NCBI GenBank assembly: GCA_910574455.1
Contig: CAJSYZ010000001.1
Location: forward strand, 3,021,424 to 3,085,423
Reading direction: 5' to 3'
From: Trichaptum fuscoviolaceum
Lineage: Eukaryota > Basidiomycota > Agaricomycetes > Hymenochaetales > Trichaptaceae
Length of the DNA stretch: 64,000 nt
This document shows, piece after piece, positions 37,170-48,420 of the stretch (its first letter is position 1; the number at the start of each line of letters is the position of its first letter). A program made the translations under genes and the position numbers. The notes under the pieces were generated by a model. That model was not told the DNA's origin, ran no database searches, and saw nothing but the letters and a program-made list of their open reading frames with translations.

Positions 37170-38715
37170 ATGCCTCCGAAGAAGAAGAATACGGCTCCGC
37201 GTGCCGCCGCTGTTCCACGGCGAAGTCAGCGCCAGGCCGCTCGTCCACCTGTGCCACCCGAAGGCAACAATGCGGTCCCACCTCCTCGTAACCCGTCACC
37301 ACCTCCCAACGAACCTCAAGCACCCCGAAATCCTTCGCCCGCGCCAGAACCTCCCATTGAGGCTGCCTTGAATCGGATGAGGGCGAGAGCACAAGCTTTA
37401 CCGGCTCTTCAGCAGCAATTCCTGCTTGAAAGCCTGCGGGAGTTTGAAGGGAATTTTGCTCGAATGTTGGATGGGGATGAAGGTGTACCTGCACGTCCGG
37501 CTGCGGACCACTTGCCAGGTCAGTACCGTTTTTTTCATCATCCACCTATGTTGGTCTCCTCCTTCGGCCTGTGTCTTGCCGTCTACTCTGGGCCTATGTC
37601 TTGCCCCACATTATTGCATACCTCCCTACCTATCTTCTGGCCTATGTCTTGCCAAGCATCTTATGGCCTATGTCTTGCCAAAGCATCTTATGGCCTACGT
37701 CTTGCCAATCATTTCATGGCCTATGTCTTGCCAATCTAATATTCTGGCCTACGTCTTGCCTACATCTTGCCACTTGCAATAGCTCCCCATCTAACCAACT
37801 TGATTTTAATCCGATTCAGACCAAGATGTTCCACTTGGAGCAAATGTATCACACTGTATAACTGAAGGCCGTGCCACTGCCGGTTTCCTTCTGGATCCTC
37901 AATCTGTCATTCGCATCCTTGCACGGGGTTGGCACCAGTATATTCCTCTCAGTTACCTTTCCGACGAAGCATGCCGTTCTGCTATGCACTCTCCACCTGA
38001 AGACTCCGAGGTCCATACCTTTGCAAATGGGAAGATTAAATCAACTGCCGCCCACCTTGATGGCTCTTCCGAAACCCGCCTTTCGAAGGAATCATGGCGT
38101 GAGGCTCACGGGCGCTTTGAGCGCATGATACGCACCTACTGCTCACTCCCAAACCGTGATGAATTGGCTGCAGCCTGGTCCTCTCACTTTAAGCTCATTG
38201 AGGACCATCCTCGCTTCAGTCTCGACTTCTCAACCTTGCTCGTTTACGACATACGATGCCGTCAGGCTCACCATCTACAAGCATTTGATCCCTCGAAGTG
38301 GCAAGATGAGCTTTGGCGTGATGTTATTGACGAGCGTCTGCTTTCGCAACGATCCTTACCTCCACCCGCTCCACCCATTTCGCGCACGGTGTCAGATAGA
38401 AGCTACCGACCTCTCCCGCCGCTTGACCGCTCTTACCGCCCAGCACACCCCCGGGCTCGATCTACGTCACCTTGCCGCTACTCTGTAACCCCTTGCGTCG
38501 TTTGCGGTCGCCTTGGCCATCGGACACTTGACTGCTCGTCAAGCAAGTCCTTTCTTGTCCGACAAGGTCGTTTGTGGGTCCTCCCCAATGGGAAGCAAGT
38601 GTGCTTTGCCTGGAACTCGACTAAGGCAGGCTGCTCCGGCTGCGAACGCCAGCATGTTTGTACCCTCTGTGGCGAAGGCCATTCCATGCTCCGATGCCCT
38701 TGCTATTCCAATTGA
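37170..38715 (+). CDS. Ngaro ORF1, gag-like protein with zinc knuckles
   Basis: Predicted as join(37170..37518,37820..38715), 414 residues; an intron of 301 bp is inferred because phase 1 on both sides joins coding text (..DHLPG to QDVPLGANVSHC..). The N-terminus is basic and Pro-rich (MPPKKKNTAPRAAAVPRR). A coiled segment (ALNRMRARAQALPALQQQFLLESL) precedes the intron. The C-terminal part has CVVCGRLGHRTLDC and a second Cys/His group (CFAWNSTKAGCSGC..HVCTLCGEGHSMLRC), typical of gag proteins of basidiomycete DIRS-order elements. ORF2 begins overlapping its last ~200 bp in another frame. The intron is inferred, not certain. Confidence 0.75.
37566..37772. repeat. minisatellite in the Ngaro ORF1 intron
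   Basis: A unit around GGCCTATGTCTTGCC recurs about eight times with spacings of roughly 25-30 bp and small variations. It lies wholly inside the proposed intron. Confidence 0.75.
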
Positions 38716-40345
38716 TCCCTTTCGTCCTGTTTGCACTCCTTTACACTGGAAGTCATGGTTGGATGCCCTGCTAGCTGCAAACCTTCTCGAAGAGTTCAAT
38801 GATGTCCCTCATGGTCTCCGCTTTGGCTTTCGTCTGGGCCCTACTTGCCCGATTTCGCACTCCTTCATACCTTGTAACCACAACAGTGCCACTTCAAATC
38901 CTTCTGCTATTCAAGACCACATTTCAACTGAGCTTCGACTCCAGCGATACACTGGCCCGTTCCATCCTGACCGACTTGAGCAACTTATTGGACCCTTTCA
39001 GTGCTCACCACTTGGTGTCGTCCCAAAGGCTAATGGTCTCTTTCGCATTATCCAGGATATGTCCTACCCTCGGGATTCCTCACCTGTTTCATCCATTAAT
39101 TCTCAAATCTCCTCAGCTGATTTTCCTTCCGAGTGGAGCACCTTTGCGCTATGCTACTGGCTTGTGGCTCGCGCGCCTCCAGGTTCCCAGGCTGCCGTCT
39201 TCGATGTAGATTCTGCTTACCGCAACATTCCTGTCTTTCCGGCCGACCAGAATTTCTGCTGTGTTCAGTTTCTCGGTTCTATCTACATTGATCACTGTCT
39301 GGATTTTGGCTGCACCTCTTCCTGCGGAATCTTTGGTCGTCCCGCTGATGCCCTGGTTGCCCTCTTCAAGCACATGTCAGTTCCGGATATTCTGAAGTGG
39401 GTTGATGACTTTGTCTTCTTCCGCTACCCTGTCTCTCTTCATGATGTCATTCCTTCCTACTCATATGACGAGTCTCTCATCTGGTCTGTGGCCAAGACTC
39501 TGGGCTGGCCATGGTCTACAAGTAAACATCAGCCATTTGCACAATCCTTCACATATCTCGGATTCCAATGGGACCTTCAATTACGCACTGTGCAAATTCC
39601 TGAACCCAAAAAAGTTAAATATCTCTCACGCCTCCGCCCATGGTTAACGTTGGACAAAGCTATTCTTCGGGACGCACAGAAGCTCCTTGGCACACTAAAT
39701 CATTGTACTCTAGTAATACCAGATGGTCCCTCTCACCTACCTTCGCTTTTCAAGTTTGTCGCTGGTTTCAAGAATACGTTGTCTCCCTTCGTCTCTCACA
39801 CAATTTCAGCAAGTCTACGAGCAGACATCGTCTGGTGGCAGTCTCAGCTATCCAATGCCTTTTGCGGCTCCCTGGTTCACACACCACCACCCTTACTTCC
39901 CCATGTCATATATGTCGATGCTTCTACGTCGTGGGGTATTGGAGTTTTGATCAACGGCCATTGGGAGGCATTCCACTATGTTACTGGTGCACGAACAACG
40001 GATCACAACATTGGCTGGGCGGAGATGGTGGCTGTTGAAGTTGCAGTTGGTATTCTAGTGTCTATCTTACCTCGAGACTCTCATGTGCACATTCGGTCCG
40101 ACAACCAAGGTGTCTTAGCGGCAATTCGCAACAAGCGCAGTCGCGGTTCAGCAGCTAATGAAAGTCTCCAACGCCAATGCCAAGTCATGCTTGCACATAA
40201 TTTTTGGACCACAGCTTCATATGTTTCATCGGCTCAGAACCTAGCTGATCCCATTTCTCGTGGCTCTCTTCCGCCTCTCTCCTTACGTTTATCCCATTTA
40301 TTTGTTCTACCAGATGTACTTCGTCCACTCCTGCGAGCTGTATGA
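38716..40345 (+). CDS. Ngaro ORF2, reverse transcriptase-RNase H
   Basis: The frame is open from 38513, but distinctive sequence starts near 38716 after ORF1 ends; the true start (overlap, frameshift or reinitiation) is unresolved. RT blocks of the DIRS/Ngaro type are present: CSPLGVVPKANGLFRIIQDMS, AAVFDVDSAYRNIPV, CGIFGRPADALVAL, ILKWVDDFVFFRYP (VDD catalytic box). RNase H follows: HVIYVDASTSWGIGV, GWAEMVAVEVAV, HIRSDNQGVLAA. The product copies the element's RNA through a circular intermediate in this order. Confidence 0.9.
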
Positions 40346-40446
40346 TTATGTAATATTTTGTCTCAGACTGGCATGTCCGCCCATTCATGATCCGATTCAA
40401 CCAGTAAGCATTTGTCCGTTTTTCCTTTACCATCCATTCTCTATTC

Positions 40447-41640
40447 TTGATAGCCATGTCAAGTTGCACGCCTTCCAAAGAAGCGCAAACCAAGTTTCGC
40501 GAGTCCTTTTCCTTGCAAAACTTACAGACCAAATATGCTTCTTTTCTGCAATCGTCACCCTCAAGCCCGCTTCCGGCTTCGCAACATCGCCATCAAGTCA
40601 ACGAGTTTCCCGCAGTCGTATTGCACCAAGCATCACTCCCAGAAGGTCTCAGCTCAGCTATTGACACTGCCTTATCTCATGCATGGTCTCCCGCATCTAA
40701 GGCAAATCACAGGACCGCCCTTAATCGATTCCTCGAGTTCTGCAACAACAACTCTGTCCCTCAGGAAGACCGTTTCCCTGCTTCGGAATTGCTACTGTGT
40801 GCATTCATTGCAAGCTGCACTAATCGGGCTCCATCCACCATCAAGAACTACATCAGTGGCATTCGAGCATTTCACATAACAAAGGGTTTACCCTGGTATG
40901 GCTCAACCCGACTTCAGTATGTTCGTGATGGTGTGGTCAACTTCTCTGGTACTGCTGTCAACTCCAAACCTCCACGTCCTCCAGTCACCAGAGACATGCT
41001 TCAAGCACTCTATAATAACTTGGATAGGACTTCGCCGCAAGACATTTGTATTCTTGCTTGTGCTTCAGTTGCTTTCTGGGGTCAGGCCCGCCTGGGCGAG
41101 CTTCTACTTGAGTCGGCTTTGCCAGTGCCCAATCCCTTACCAGTACCTTCCCCTTCCGATGTACGCAGCAACACAATGGACTCCATTACAATTAGGCTTC
41201 CGCATACAAAAGTCAAGAAATGGACTGGCGAGGAGATTACTCTTACGCAACAACTTGATGCCTCTAACCCCGTTCAAGCCTTGGACCTTCATCTCAGCAT
41301 CAACAAGCTTCCGCCACACCTTCCATTGTTTTCATTCCGCGTGGGTTTGGAGACTCTTATCCTAACTAAGCAGCATTTCCTCTCAGCTTGCAATAACATA
41401 TGGTCAAAGTCTGGCTTACCTCGCTATACAGGACATTCCTTTCGCATTGGCGGCACTACAGCACTTCTTCTGGCCGGTGTCCAGCCATCCCTGGTGAAAG
41501 AAATGGGTAGATGGGCATCAGACGCGTACAAGCTGTACTGGCGCGACTTCCATACCCTCATTCCTCTCAACGTCCAAAACCTCCCTCTTGCTCCACGCCC
41601 TCACTCAAAATCCTCCGGCGCATCCACGACTTTGGGCTGA
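40447..41640 (+). CDS. Ngaro ORF3, tyrosine recombinase
   Basis: 397 residues, open throughout; the annotated first codon may be a later ATG (40456). The SAM-like N-terminal domain (HRTALNRFLEFCNN, STIKNYISGIRAFH) precedes the catalytic domain. Catalytic residues are visible: Arg215 in GQARLGELL, His330-x-x-Arg333 in GHSFRIGG and Tyr364 in GRWASDAYKLYWR. It integrates the circular cDNA without target duplication. The stop lies 42 bp before B1. Confidence 0.92.
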   Translation: MIAMSSCTPSKEAQTKFRESFSLQNLQTKYASFLQSSPSSPLPASQHRHQVNEFPAVVLHQASLPEGLSSAIDTALSHAWSPASKANHRTALNRFLEFCNNNSVPQEDRFPASELLLCAFIASCTNRAPSTIKNYISGIRAFHITKGLPWYGSTRLQYVRDGVVNFSGTAVNSKPPRPPVTRDMLQALYNNLDRTSPQDICILACASVAFWGQARLGELLLESALPVPNPLPVPSPSDVRSNTMDSITIRLPHTKVKKWTGEEITLTQQLDASNPVQALDLHLSINKLPPHLPLFSFRVGLETLILTKQHFLSACNNIWSKSGLPRYTGHSFRIGGTTALLLAGVQPSLVKEMGRWASDAYKLYWRDFHTLIPLNVQNLPLAPRPHSKSSGASTTLG

Positions 41641-41681
41641 GCCGGGCGCCCCGCTACGGCTGCGGCTGCGCCTCCGTCCTT

Positions 41682-41879
41682 GGGGGGCTCGCGGTGCACC
41701 CCGGCGCAACCCAAACCGATCGCAGCAAGAAGCTGGCGACGGTTTCAGCCCACTAATGTCGTTGGCCTAAAGTGTTCCCATAATGATTAATGATTAGTTC
41801 TTCCATGCCCTTGAGTGAATGTCACAACTTACAGAAGCCGATAGCTAGAAGCTGTGAGGAGCGAGCACGGTAGAATGAG
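41682..41879 (+). repeat. Ngaro B1 repeat
   Basis: 198 bp, identical to B2 (42090-42287) and directly followed by A2. Confidence 0.9.
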
Positions 41880-42044
41880 TCGGAAGGACTCGAGAAACGA
41901 GTGCGCAGACTCAAGGAGCCGCGCGGAGCAGAGACAAGAGTGTGGTCACGTGAGTGGCCGTCTACGCGCGAGCGCGGTCGCGACGCGTAGCTGCTACCAC
42001 CTTCTTTCTGCCACCCCCAACAACACTCACTTACTGTCGAAAGT
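41880..42044 (+). repeat. Ngaro A2 repeat
   Basis: 165 bp, identical to A1. A 45-bp spacer (42045-42089) separates it from B2. Confidence 0.9.
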
Positions 42045-42089
42045 CCCACCCACCCTTTTCCCTTATGTCTTTTGGCCAGCGGCGCGCTC

Positions 42090-42287
42090 GGGGGGCTCGC
42101 GGTGCACCCCGGCGCAACCCAAACCGATCGCAGCAAGAAGCTGGCGACGGTTTCAGCCCACTAATGTCGTTGGCCTAAAGTGTTCCCATAATGATTAATG
42201 ATTAGTTCTTCCATGCCCTTGAGTGAATGTCACAACTTACAGAAGCCGATAGCTAGAAGCTGTGAGGAGCGAGCACGGTAGAATGAG
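42090..42287 (+). repeat. Ngaro B2 repeat
   Basis: 198 bp, identical to B1; it forms the right end of the element. The following TC is shared with the start of A repeats. Confidence 0.9.
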
Positions 42288-42297
42288 TCTGGTGGTA

Positions 42298-42987
42298 CAG
42301 TATCAAGCAAAAGTATTGCAACAAGTTGAGCGCTTCATATCTCTACCACTTTTAACTTATATCCAGAGATTCATACTGGAGATTCAAGATGAGATCCTAA
42401 GTGGCTCTGGCCCCCCTAGTGTAAAAGGAAATCTCCAAATTTGGAAGTTTCTAGAATTAAAACGTAAAAATGCAAAAACGGCCGCTTAAGAGGAGACCTC
42501 TGCCAGACCTGCTGAATGTGGCAAAAGATACTCTAGCATGTTTGTATACCCTGAGAAAAAGAACCATATCAATTGAATTAGCGGATACGGAATTATAGCC
42601 TAGAAAAAACAGCTCCTCTACTGAAAATATATACAATTTCTCAATAAACAGTACTAAAAGTTGGCAGAGGAGCTGTTTTTTCTAGGCTATAATTCCGTAT
42701 CTGCTAATTCAATTGATATGGTTCTTTTTCTCAGGGTATACAAATATGCTAGAGTATCTTTTGCCACATTCAGCAGGTCTGGCAGAGGTCTCCTCTTAAG
42801 CAGCCGTTTTTGCATTTTTACGTTTTAATTCCAGAAACTTCCAAATTTGGAGATTTCCTTTTACACTAGGGGGGCCAGAGCCACTTAGGATCTCATCTTG
42901 AATCTCCAGTATGAATCTCTGGATATAAGTTAAAAGTGGTAGAGATATGAAGCGCTCAACTTGTTGCAATACTTTTGCTTGATACTG
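42298..42987. mobile_element. foldback element with TA duplication (Tc1/mariner-like MITE)
   Basis: A 690-bp palindrome with arms of about 315 bp differs at only a few sites and has a loop of about 60 bp (around 42615-42675). It begins CAGTATCAAGCAAAAGT and ends with the complement, flanked by TA on both sides (42296-42297, 42988-42989), as in Tc1/mariner insertions. Each arm encodes the same ~60-residue C-terminal-like peptide (RFISLPLLTYIQRF..KNAKTAA), whose family I cannot name. It sits on the TA of the GTAAGT splice donor of the antisense gene. Transcription across it would give a long RNA hairpin. Confidence 0.85.
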
Positions 42988-43036
42988 TAAGTGAAGTGAA
43001 TATCTTGTTCTTGACATTGTCTGATGGTCCGGTTAG

Positions 43037-44243
43037 GTTAGGGTGTCTGCGCGGGCGGGTCCGGAGACGATGCGCAGTATCATGCCGGAGCTGCAGCCTT
43101 GGGTGACGTTGTACGAAACCCGAGAGGCTTCGTGGCAGCAGTCGCATCCGAATTGGCGAGTCTACGGTTGGGACATGGAGGCGGTCAATGTTGAAGAACC
43201 CCTCGGTAGTGGGCTTGTTGATAATGCGCGTCGGACTGTGTCGACCGGTAAGTGAATCTGTCGATGTTAGAAAGGAGAAGGGTGCTGATTTTGTTAGTAG
43301 GAAGGTCTGTGACAACAGCAGCAGCAGCAACAACTCGAACGCCGACGAGGCGCGCTGAGAAGAAGACTATGTCGGTCTCGGATGCGCCAGGGTCGGTGGT
43401 GAGTGAGCCGGCTGCAGCAGCAACAGCAACAACAGCAAGTGCGGCGAGACCGCAGCGGACGTATGGCCGGAAGGTCGGTAGTCGAGTGGCGTCAGCAACA
43501 GCAACAGCAACAGCAACGCGCGGCGGGATGATGAAGGGTTTGCCGTCTCTGCAGATGGATGCGGTGGAGGTGCGGAAGATAAAAGGGGGGAGGGCGGCGG
43601 AGTTGGACGCGTCCGGGATGTTTTATCCGGACGTGGCTGACGAGCTCGACGACAAGAAGGAGGTGAGTATCTATGTCTGTCATTCGGAGGTTAGTGATTG
43701 ATGTTAGTTTGGTGATCAGGAGATGGGGCCGGTCGGGAGACACGGTTGCGAGAATTGCAAGGCCCGTGGCCTAGAATGTCTCATGAAGTTGTGGCCGAAA
43801 CCTGGTGAAGCGGAGAAGAAAAAGAAGGTTTCGGACAAGCTGTCGGCGTGTCAACGGTGCGGGAAGGACAAGAAGCATTGCTCGTGGTCCGGCAAGTCGA
43901 GGTCGGCGTTGTTGCGTTTGCTGGAAGGCGAGGAAGACATTCAATCGTTGAAGATCAAGTTACCGAAACCGACCGTGCGTCCGTTCGCCCGCAAGGATGA
44001 TGGGAAGACGGGTACGTTCTGGGGATCGTGTATCGAACCCGTCTTATTCTATCTGTTAGACAAGAAGGAGAATGTCGCGAAAGTTGGCGAGGACGTCGAG
44101 TCGCCGCGCACGTCGGACGAGATTCGTCGGCTCACCGATCGACTCGAGCGGGCGCAGTTGGACGTGGCGCAGACTGTTGAGGAACTCGTCGGGTTGGCGA
44201 GACGGCGTGCGGGGAAAGGGAAGTCGCGGGACATCGTTGTTGT

Positions 44244-44278
<35 letters not shown>

Positions 44279-44406
44279 GTGTCGAGGAACTCGATGATTA
44301 TATTTTCGACGATGAGTTCGGTGGGTTTCCCGAGGACCATTTCGAAAGGATGGACATCGACGAGGAGAAGGGGGAGGGGCCGTCGAAGAAACGGAAGTGT
44401 GATTAG
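43037..44406 (+). pseudogene. antisense accessory gene of outer chromovirus, exons 2-4 (Zn2Cys6-like)
   Basis: Exons are 43037-43247, 43301-43662 and 43720-44406; introns have GTAAGT/GTGAGT donors and AG acceptors, and phases agree. Exon 2 encodes a Trp-rich segment (LQPWVTLYETREASW, HPNWRVYGWDMEAV). Exon 3 is Ala/Thr-rich, with basic patches. Exon 4 begins with GCENCKARGLEC and, 23 residues after the third Cys, CQRCGKDKKHC: two CX2CX6C halves like a fungal binuclear zinc cluster with a long linker. A helical stretch (TSDEIRRLTDRLERAQLDV), a run of Asp and a C-terminal KKRK nuclear signal follow. It suggests a nuclear DNA-binding or chromatin protein encoded antisense to gag-pol. The 5' exon is separated by nested elements. 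Confidence 0.75.
44239..44277. repeat. GAT trinucleotide repeat (poly-Asp)
   Basis: About twelve GAT units inside exon 4 of the antisense gene, encoding an uninterrupted Asp run. Confidence 0.85.
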
Positions 44407-44767
44407 AGGGGTTTTTTATCAGTATTTAACAACAATTTCTTGTTGTCTGTTTTACTTAGTTTTTTCTTGGTGTAATCGGTAGTGTGGAATGCACAAAATG
44501 CAATGCGTTACCGAACATTTGCGGGTGAGATGAATGCATTGAAAAATAAAAAAAAGGGGGTCGGACTCGTGTTGAAACGAGTCACAAGTCTGGAAATGAC
44601 TTGTTTAGGCTCGTCGAAGTTTAATTTCGACGAAGTCTAATAGATTAGCGTTGTTGGAACGCAGTGCAGATCGCGGAGATGAAAGAAAGAAGCATTTGGA
44701 ATGTGTTGAGAGTAAAAATAGAGATGGTAATGGAAACGGATGCGGAAATGAAGTGCATATAGTCAAC
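44407..44767. other. spacer between antisense gene and pol (tail to tail)
   Basis: 361 bp, AT-rich, with A8 near 44548 and a repeated GACTTGT / CGTCGAAGTTTAATTTCGACG inverted motif near 44613-44633. It probably holds the 3' end of the antisense transcript. No gene is seen. Confidence 0.5.
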
Positions 44768-47700
44768 TTAGCGGATATTATGTGGTCCGGGTTTGTCGGG
44801 GTACCGAAGGTGGAACTCATCGACGAGTTCAGAGGCGTTGGTAAGGTGGTCGGCGGGTTCGAGAGTGGGGTTCGGGTATCCCTGCCATGAAACGGTGTAG
44901 ATTAGTTTTTTACGACGTCGGTCATACTTGGAGTCCAGTATTTCAGCGACTTCATATTCAAGGTTATCGTCAACTTCGACGGGTGGGGGAGGCGATTGAT
45001 GGCGAGTCGGGTAGGGGTTTGGTGTGTCGGGCTCGAGCAGCGAAACGTGAAAGACGTTGTGGATCGCTTTAAGCTCGAGGGGTAGGCCCAGGCGGCGGGC
45101 ATGGGTGGAGACGACCTCAATAATAGGGTAAGGACCGATGCGTTTGTGGTCGAGTTTTTTCATGGGTCGCTTGGTGCGGATGTTGCGGGTGTCGAGCCAA
45201 ACCAGATCGCCGACCGCAAAGGGTGGGATTGGTGCGCGTCGGGTTATGGTCGCCTGTTGGTACTGGGTAAGAGTGATGCGAAGTTGATCTTTGAGGTAGT
45301 GGTGGAGGTCGCGGATGTCGGTTGCAACTTGATCTGCTAGAATAGACGATGAAGTGTGAGGGTCAATGGTTAGTCGGGGATGGAATCCCTTGTTTGCGAA
45401 AAATGGGGAAACAGAGGTAGCGGAATGCGTCGTGTTGTTGTACGCAAATTCCGCTAGAGGCAGAAGATCGATCCAGTTGTCCTGCTGATAGTTGATGTAG
45501 ATGCGGAGGTACTGTTCGAGGATCTGATTGATCCGTTCAGTTTGGCCATCGGTTTCGGGGTGGTAGGCGGTGGATAAGTTGGACTTGATCCCAAGAGCGT
45601 CGCAGAGTGAGGACCAGAACCGGGAGACGAAGTGTCGGCCTCTGTCGGATACGATGTCTTCCGGGACTCCGTGTTTGGAGAAAACATGGCGGAGGAACAG
45701 GGTGGCGAGCTGTGGAGTGGTAACGTTTTTGTGAGTAGGAATGAAGAGGGCCATCTTTGTGAGACGGTCGACAATAACGAGAATGGAGTCGAAGCCATCA
45801 CTGAGCGGCAGGCCCTCAATGAAGTCCATGGAAATGGAGGACCATGGGCGGTCGGCAATAGGAAGGAAGCGGAGTGGTCCAAATGGCTTATGTCGAACAG
45901 CCTTGGCACGTTTGCAATCGGGGCACGATTTGACGAAGTCCGTAACGAATTTGTCGAGGCGGGGCCAGTTGTACCGACGCTTGATGAGTTGGATCGTTTT
46001 GCGAACGCCTGGGTGGCCTGCTAGACTGTGATCATGGTGAGTTTGGACGATTAGTAGACGTAAATCATTGTAATCCGGAACATAGAGAAGGTTGTCGTAG
46101 AGGAGCCGACCATTATCACCGACTGAGAACAGGGTCGGACTGCCACTCTCGGGGTCGGACTCCTGTAAGTGAGCCTGTGCGACCGGATCCGTCGCAAGGC
46201 CAGCCTCGATCTGGTTTGCGATGACTGAGGAGTCGATGATGGCATTGGCGAGGAAGCGGTGTGGGCCGAGGATGGCGTGCGGTAGGGGTTCGGACCCTTC
46301 ACGATCAAGTCCGTGCGGATAGACGTCGCTTCGGCGGGTGATGACGTCCGGTTTGCGAGCAAGCTTGCCGGATCGGTGGTTGATGTTGAAGTCGAATTGT
46401 TCGAGGTGTTCGGACCACCGTGTCTGGCGTCGATTGAGGAGGCGTTTGGTGCGGAAGTGTTTGAGGTTTTCATGGTCGGAAAAGACCTGCGAGGTATGGC
46501 GGGCACCCTCGAGGTACTGGCGCCAGTGGTAGAAGCAGTCGACGATGGCAAGTAGTTCCTTGTCGTGAATGTTGTAGTTCCGTTCTGCGGACGTCATGGA
46601 TCGGGAGTGGAAAGCAAGGGGGTGAAGGTCGTTGTCCGACGCTTTAATTTGAGAGAGTATGCCACTGATGGCAAAATCTGAAGCGTCGGTCTCTACGACT
46701 AGGGGCTCTTCGGGGTCAAAATGAGCAAGTAAAGGGGCACATGAAAAGGCGTCCTTGAGTCGGTCAAATGTGTTTTGAGCATCGACCGACCATTTGAACG
46801 GAGTGTCTTTTTTAGTGAGGTTGGTGAGGGGTTTGATGATGCGAGAGTACTCATCAATGAACCGGCGATAGAAGTTCGCAAATCCGAGGAAGGCTTGGAC
46901 TTCCTTCACGTTCTTCGGTATCGGCCAGGCCGCAATGACTTTCGTCTTAGCTGGGTCCATAGTGACACCCTTAGTAGAGACAATGAAACCGAGATATTCA
47001 ACGGAGTCAGTGTGGAAAGAACACTTCTCTGTCTTCGCGTGTAGATTATGCTCACAAAGACGTTGAAGGACCAGGCGGACGTGCTCCCGGTGTTTAGAAA
47101 TGTCAAACGAAAAAATGAGAATATCGTCCAAGTAGATAATGACGAAGTGATCCGTCATATCCCGAAATATATCGTTCATGAAATGTTGAAAAGTAGCGGG
47201 GGAGTTTGTCATACCGAATGGCATAACTAAGTATTCGAAGGAACCATACCTTGTCCGAAACGCGGTCTTCCATTCGTGACCCGCGGCAATTCGGACATTG
47301 TTATAGCCCGCACAAAGGTCGATCTTCGTGAAGACCTTGGCGGATTTGAGTTGGTCGAGGAGGTCGTTGATGAGGGGTAAGGGATAACGATTCTTGCGGG
47401 TGATGCGATTGAGACCTCGATAATCAATGCAGAGGCGTAGAGAGCCATCTTTTTTCTTGGCAAAGAGAATCGGAGCCCCGGCAGGGGAGTTCGAGGGTCG
47501 GATAAACCCTTTGCGGAGGTTGTCGTCGATGTATTCGCGAAGGGCTTTGAGCTCGACCTCGGAGAGTGAGTAGATCGGTCCGAACGGAGGGGTGGTTCCT
47601 TCCTCGAGATCGATAGCATGATCATACGGTCTATGAGGGGGTAGAATGTCAGCTTCTTCTTTCGAGAAGACGTCAGCATAGTCATGGTATTCAGGGGGAA

Positions 47701-48420
47701 CAATCTCTTCGAATGTCCGACGCTCGTCCGCAGACATGTGCGGAGTGACGGAAGGTTTGTCGGACATGATTGCGGAGAGTGCAACGCAAAAGCATGGGGT
47801 GCCTTGGTTTTTGAGTAGCGTAAAGGCCTCAGCGTTGATGAGTTTGATGTCGGGGGTTGGAGTGGGATCGATGATTTTTGTGTCGGTTGAGCGACCTTGA
47901 ACATGATCGAGGATGGCTTGGTCCTCGACAGGGATGCGGGGTGAGCGGGGTACCGAAAGCTTGAGTTGTTGGTTTTTCCAGTCGATGCGTGGATTATTGT
48001 CGGCCAGCCATGGAAAACCTAAAACAATTTGTGCGTTAGGGTGTAGAGTAGTTAATAGGAATTCGATCTGTTGGAGATCGCCAGTCGGTAGTGCGACATC
48101 GAGTTTCGTATGGCGGGTGATCGGACCGGCGGAGGTCGGGGTGCCGTCGAAGAGTTGGAGAAGTATGGGGCTGGTCAGAGAGTCGACGAGTGGAGATTCG
48201 TTGGGGAATAGAGAAGCGTTGATGAAGTTATCAGATGCGCCGGAGTCAATTAGTGCTGTAATTGGAGTTGCGGATAATGACGGAATAGAGAGTTTAAGGT
48301 AAAAAGCGTTAGTCGGAATAGAAGCGCGGAGATAAGAAAATTCGGTAACGGGACTGCCGTCGAGTAGTTCTCGGTCGTGCGGTAGCAGTAGATTCTCAAG
48401 ACCGATCAGGAGTTTTCCGG
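44768..48420 (-). CDS. Pol of outer chromovirus (PR-RT-RH-IN-chromodomain)
   Basis: About 1215 codons open without a stop in the -1 frame relative to Gag, beginning in the overlap near 48420. Protease TALIDSGASDNFIN. RT blocks KKDGSLRLCIDYRGLN, MPFGMTNSPATFQ and VIIYLDDILIFS. RNase H VVETDASDFAISGIL. Integrase HHCC (HHDHSLAGHPG..CPDCKRAK), DDE residues in SMDFIEGLP, SDRGRHF and TERINQILEQ. A C-terminal chromodomain (EYEVAEILDSKYDRRRK..YTVSWQGYPNPTLEP) places it in the chromoviruses. It appears functional in sequence, unlike the nested element's pol. Internal ATG 47767 lies just before the RT domain and is not the likely start. Confidence 0.93.

Larger units (their letters stand above)
36973..42287 (+). 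mobile_element. Ngaro-like YR retrotransposon (DIRS order), apparently complete
   Basis: The split direct repeats diagnostic of Ngaro are all present: A1 36973-37137, B1 41682-41879, A2 41880-42044, B2 42090-42287, with A1=A2 (165 bp) and B1=B2 (198 bp) identical by eye. Between them are gag-like ORF1, RT/RNase H ORF2 and tyrosine recombinase ORF3, all on the plus strand and open. No target duplication is seen beyond a shared TC, as expected for recombinase-mediated integration. Identical repeats and open frames suggest recent activity. Confidence 0.93.
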
